Positions 38,611 to 41,031 of a stretch of 41,031 bases of DNA are shown in pieces (the first letter of the stretch is position 1; the number at the start of each line of letters is the position of its first letter). The notes beneath the pieces were generated by a model. It was not told where the DNA came from. It searched no databases and saw only the letters and a list, made by a program, of their open reading frames with translations. The position numbers and the translations under genes are program-made. The stretch is taken from positions 1 to 41,031 of the forward strand of contig JAFSDL010000036.1 in the NCBI GenBank assembly GCA_017436285.1. The letters run 5' to 3'. Origin of the DNA: Clostridia bacterium (GTDB lineage: Bacteria; Bacillota; Clostridia; Oscillospirales; Acutalibacteraceae).

Positions 38611-39813
38611 TTATTTTAAAAATTTTCCTGCACTGTAGCCTGCAATTCTGCCCGTTGTAAAGGCAAGATGCAGGTTATAACCGCCACAGTCACCGTGTAT
38701 ATCAAGAATTTCACCACAGAGGAATAAGCCCTCTGCTTTTTTTGACATCATTGTGAGAGGTGAAACCTCATTAGTTTTAATTCCGCCCTTTGTTACCTGA
38801 GCACTTTCAAAGCCCTTGGGGGATTTTATGTTGATTTCAAAGCATTTTAACAGCTTAACCACTTCATTGAGCTGAGCACTCTTTAAAGCCTTGCATTTGC
38901 TTTGTGGCTTAATACCGCTTCTGTTCATAACCGCAAATCCAAGCTTTAAATTAACAATACCGTTAAGAATTGCTTCAAATTCAGCGTCAGGGAAGCTGTT
39001 AATGCCTTGCTTCAGGTGATTGAATAAGGCCTTTTCTGTAATTTCAGGGCATAAATCAAGGTTGATTTTTAAGCTCCTTTTGCTTTCACACAGGTGAGAA
39101 AGATTCATAACGGGAATACCCGAAATTGCTTTATCTGTGAATTGAATTTCTCCCGCCTCGCTGCCTGAAAGCATATTATCTGAATATAATCTCACAAGAG
39201 CTTCTGCACGAACACCCTTAAGCAAATTCAAATCCTTATCGCTTATAACAAGACCGCAAAGAGCAGGGTAGAGGCTTGTAAGACTGTGACCCAATTCCTC
39301 TGCCAATTTATAGCAGGAACCGTCCGAACCGTGAACCGAGGAGGCTTTACCGCCACCACATAAAATAACACCATCAAAAAATTCGCCATTAACAGTAAAT
39401 CCGTTTTTTGATTTTTTTATGTCAGAAATACGGAACTCTGTTTTTATTGTTGTTTTTTCGTTCTGAGCACCCTTTAAAAGTGCCTCCTTAATGGTTGATG
39501 CCTGTTGTGAGCGGGGGTAAATTCTTCCGTCCTCTTCGTAGGAAAGCACACCGAGATTTTTGAAAAAGGCTTTAATATCAGAAAACTCACTTGATAAAAT
39601 GCTTTTTAAAAACTCATTCTCACCATAAAAATGCTTCAAGGAGAGGTCGTTGTTAGTGAAATTGCATCTTCCGTTGCCTGTGGCAAGAATTTTTTTACCG
39701 CATTTTTGCATTCGGTCAAAAATGGTTATTTTTAAATCAGGGTTCGCCTTTTGTGCTTCAATTGCCGCACAAAGACCAGAAGCTCCCGCACCGATAATAG
39801 CAAGCTTTTTCAA
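38611..39813 (-). CDS. HI0933/YhiN-like NAD(P)/FAD-dependent flavoprotein
   Basis: 400 residues from TTG 39813, which lies six bases after AAGGAGG and gives the natural start MKKLAIIGAGASG with the FAD-binding GAGASG (8-13). An in-frame extension upstream would place the ribosome binding site inside the gene. Family features include 'KKILATGNGRCNFTNNDLS', 'GILFLCGEILDIHGDCGGYNL'-type ending ('GEILDIHGDCGGYN') and 'TGRIAGYSAGKFL'. Members are uncharacterised flavoproteins, often annotated aminoacetone oxidase. It probably forms an operon with the COG2509-like gene. Confidence 0.93.
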   Translation of the reverse strand: MKKLAIIGAGASGLCAAIEAQKANPDLKITIFDRMQKCGKKILATGNGRCNFTNNDLSLKHFYGENEFLKSILSSEFSDIKAFFKNLGVLSYEEDGRIYPRSQQASTIKEALLKGAQNEKTTIKTEFRISDIKKSKNGFTVNGEFFDGVILCGGGKASSVHGSDGSCYKLAEELGHSLTSLYPALCGLVISDKDLNLLKGVRAEALVRLYSDNMLSGSEAGEIQFTDKAISGIPVMNLSHLCESKRSLKINLDLCPEITEKALFNHLKQGINSFPDAEFEAILNGIVNLKLGFAVMNRSGIKPQSKCKALKSAQLNEVVKLLKCFEINIKSPKGFESAQVTKGGIKTNEVSPLTMMSKKAEGLFLCGEILDIHGDCGGYNLHLAFTTGRIAGYSAGKFLK

Positions 39814-39919
39814 AAAATCCCTCCTTGTTATTTTTTTACAACAAAATATTATATTACATTTCGCCAAAAGTTACAATAGTTATTATAAAATACAACAAAT
39901 ATTTTGTAACGGAAAAAGG

Positions 39920-39948
39920 TTTACAAAATTAAAGTATTTTGATATAAT
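39920..39948 (+). promoter_or_regulatory. Sigma-A promoter of the aminotransferase gene
   Basis: TTTACA (39920-39925), 17-bp spacer, TATAAT (39943-39948), 31 bp before the start codon. Ribosome binding site TTGGAGA. Confidence 0.8.
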
Positions 39949-39979
39949 GCTATGCAGTTTAATTAGATTGGAGAAAATT

Positions 39980-41031
39980 ATGTCTAAATCATATCTTTCA
40001 ATGACAAAAGAAGAATTGTTGAATGAGTATAATTCCGTAAAGGCAGAATATGAAAATCTTAAGGCACAGGGCCTTTCAATTGATATGTCCCGAGGCAAAC
40101 CGGGTGCAGACCAGCTTGATATTTCCGATGGTATGCTTGATGCACTTTCTGATGGTAATTTTAAATGTGAAAACGGTCTTGATGTAAGAAACTACGGTGT
40201 TCTTGACGGTATCCCCGAGTGCAAAAGGCTTTTTGCAGATTTGCTCGAGGTTAAGCCTGAAAATATAATTGTTGGCGGTAACTCAAGCCTTTCACTTATG
40301 TTCGATTATGTTGCTCAGTGCTTGTATATGGGTGCAGGCTTCACCCCTTGGTCTCAGCAGGGTGAGGTTAAATTTCTTTGTCCCTGTCCCGGCTATGACA
40401 GGCATTTTGCAATCTGCGAATATCTCGGAATTGAAATGATTAACATTCCTATGACAGAGCAGGGTCCCGATATGGATGTTATTGAAGAGGCAGTTAAGGA
40501 TAGCTCTGTTAAGGGTATGTTCTGCGTTCCCAAATATTCAAATCCTCAGGGAATTACATTCTCTGCAGAAACTGTTAAAAGAATTGCAAATCTTGATGTT
40601 GCAGATGATTTCAGAATTATCTGGGACAATGCTTACTGTGTTCATGACCTTACTGATACAACAGATGAGCTTCTCAATATCTTTGATGTTCTTCCCGAAA
40701 AGAACAAGAATATGGTTGTTGAGGTTGCTTCAACATCAAAAATTTCTTACCCCGGTGCAGGTGTTGCTTGCATTGCAACATCCGTTGAAAATATTGTAGA
40801 TGCAGATACTTATGAAGCAGCTCTTCTTGGTGGTACTTTCACAGAAGAAAATGCAAAATACGGACAGGCGTTGAAACTTGCAGGTGGAGATGCAAATGGT
40901 CTTTCTATTCCAAACATTATAAATACAGGAACCAACAGTTATTCCATTTCTATGTGGTATAAACAGGATTCGGCAAATAAAATGATTCTGGCTCAGCAGG
41001 ATGGAGTGCGTCGTACACTGTTGATTGTATA
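39980..41031 (+). CDS. Class I aminotransferase, 3' incomplete, switching into a LamG-like sequence
   Basis: An open frame of 350 codons to the window edge. Residues 1-272 are a PLP-dependent class I/II aminotransferase: 'GLSIDMSRGKPG', 'NYGVLDGIPECKRLF', 'CPGYDRHF', 'PKYSNPQGITFS', 'WDNAYCVHDL' and 'ASTSKISYPGAG' with the PLP lysine at Lys254. After residue ~272 (from about 40796) the aminotransferase C-terminal domain is absent. Instead the frame reads '...GGTFTEENAKYGQALKLAGGDANGLSIPNIINTGTNSYSISMWYKQ...', which resembles a LamG/concanavalin-like lectin domain. Codon usage stays similar. The most likely reading is an assembly junction; a genuine fusion is possible but would lack the small domain needed for catalysis. 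Confidence 0.85.
   Translation, partial: MSKSYLSMTKEELLNEYNSVKAEYENLKAQGLSIDMSRGKPGADQLDISDGMLDALSDGNFKCENGLDVRNYGVLDGIPECKRLFADLLEVKPENIIVGGNSSLSLMFDYVAQCLYMGAGFTPWSQQGEVKFLCPCPGYDRHFAICEYLGIEMINIPMTEQGPDMDVIEEAVKDSSVKGMFCVPKYSNPQGITFSAETVKRIANLDVADDFRIIWDNAYCVHDLTDTTDELLNIFDVLPEKNKNMVVEVASTSKISYPGAGVACIATSVENIVDADTYEAALLGGTFTEENAKYGQALKLAGGDANGLSIPNIINTGTNSYSISMWYKQDSANKMILAQQDGVRRTLLIV

Overview
The window looks like a low-GC, endospore-forming member of the Clostridia, probably an uncultured gut-type Oscillospirales/Ruminococcaceae relative. The grounds are the complete spoIIIAA-AH sporulation operon, strong Shine-Dalgarno sequences, several likely TTG starts, consensus sigma-A promoters and AT-rich intergenic DNA full of small palindromic repeats. 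I inferred this from gene content and style, not from a marker gene. The 3' end may be an assembly junction (see the last gene).

Layout. 1-1625: end of an IS3-family transposase, a repeat element, a small membrane protein, tRNA-Leu, an array of short hairpins and a MITE-like inverted-repeat element. 1626-4790: a lipoprotein, then an ABC transporter / LytTR / DUF3021-type four-gene cassette bracketed by two near-identical ~70-bp terminator-like repeats. 4855-18801: a carbohydrate region with an MFS carrier, two GPH-type sugar symporters, an AraC regulator, a GH2 beta-glycosidase, a CE15-like glucuronoyl esterase and a TAXI-TRAP uptake system. Together these suggest uptake and trimming of uronic-acid-containing glycosides. 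18987-22333: tRNA-Arg, another hairpin array, and a two-gene operon of an MFS-like carrier and a membrane-anchored BspA-type leucine-rich-repeat protein. 22400-27836: glycosyltransferase, ComM/YifB ATPase and a YfhO-type membrane protein, all on the minus strand.

27986-32896: spoIIIAA to spoIIIAH. The eight genes are in canonical order, but a microsatellite plus a dispersed repeat has been inserted between spoIIIAG and spoIIIAH. 33055-36945: an unusual accessory patch with two Fic toxin/antitoxin pairs pointing toward each other. Each antitoxin is a ~55-residue protein carrying the inhibitory (S/T)xxxE(G/N) motif. Between the pairs lie an XRE repressor and a divergent lipoprotein sharing two palindromic operators, plus a truncated duplicate of the neighbouring polysaccharide deacetylase. 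A terminator-like palindrome occurs four times here, twice inside deacetylase coding sequence and twice as a free-standing terminator.

37003-41031: two flavoproteins (COG2509-like and HI0933/YhiN-like), then a class I aminotransferase whose reading frame switches, just after the PLP-lysine region, into what looks like a LamG/concanavalin-like domain at the very end of the window.
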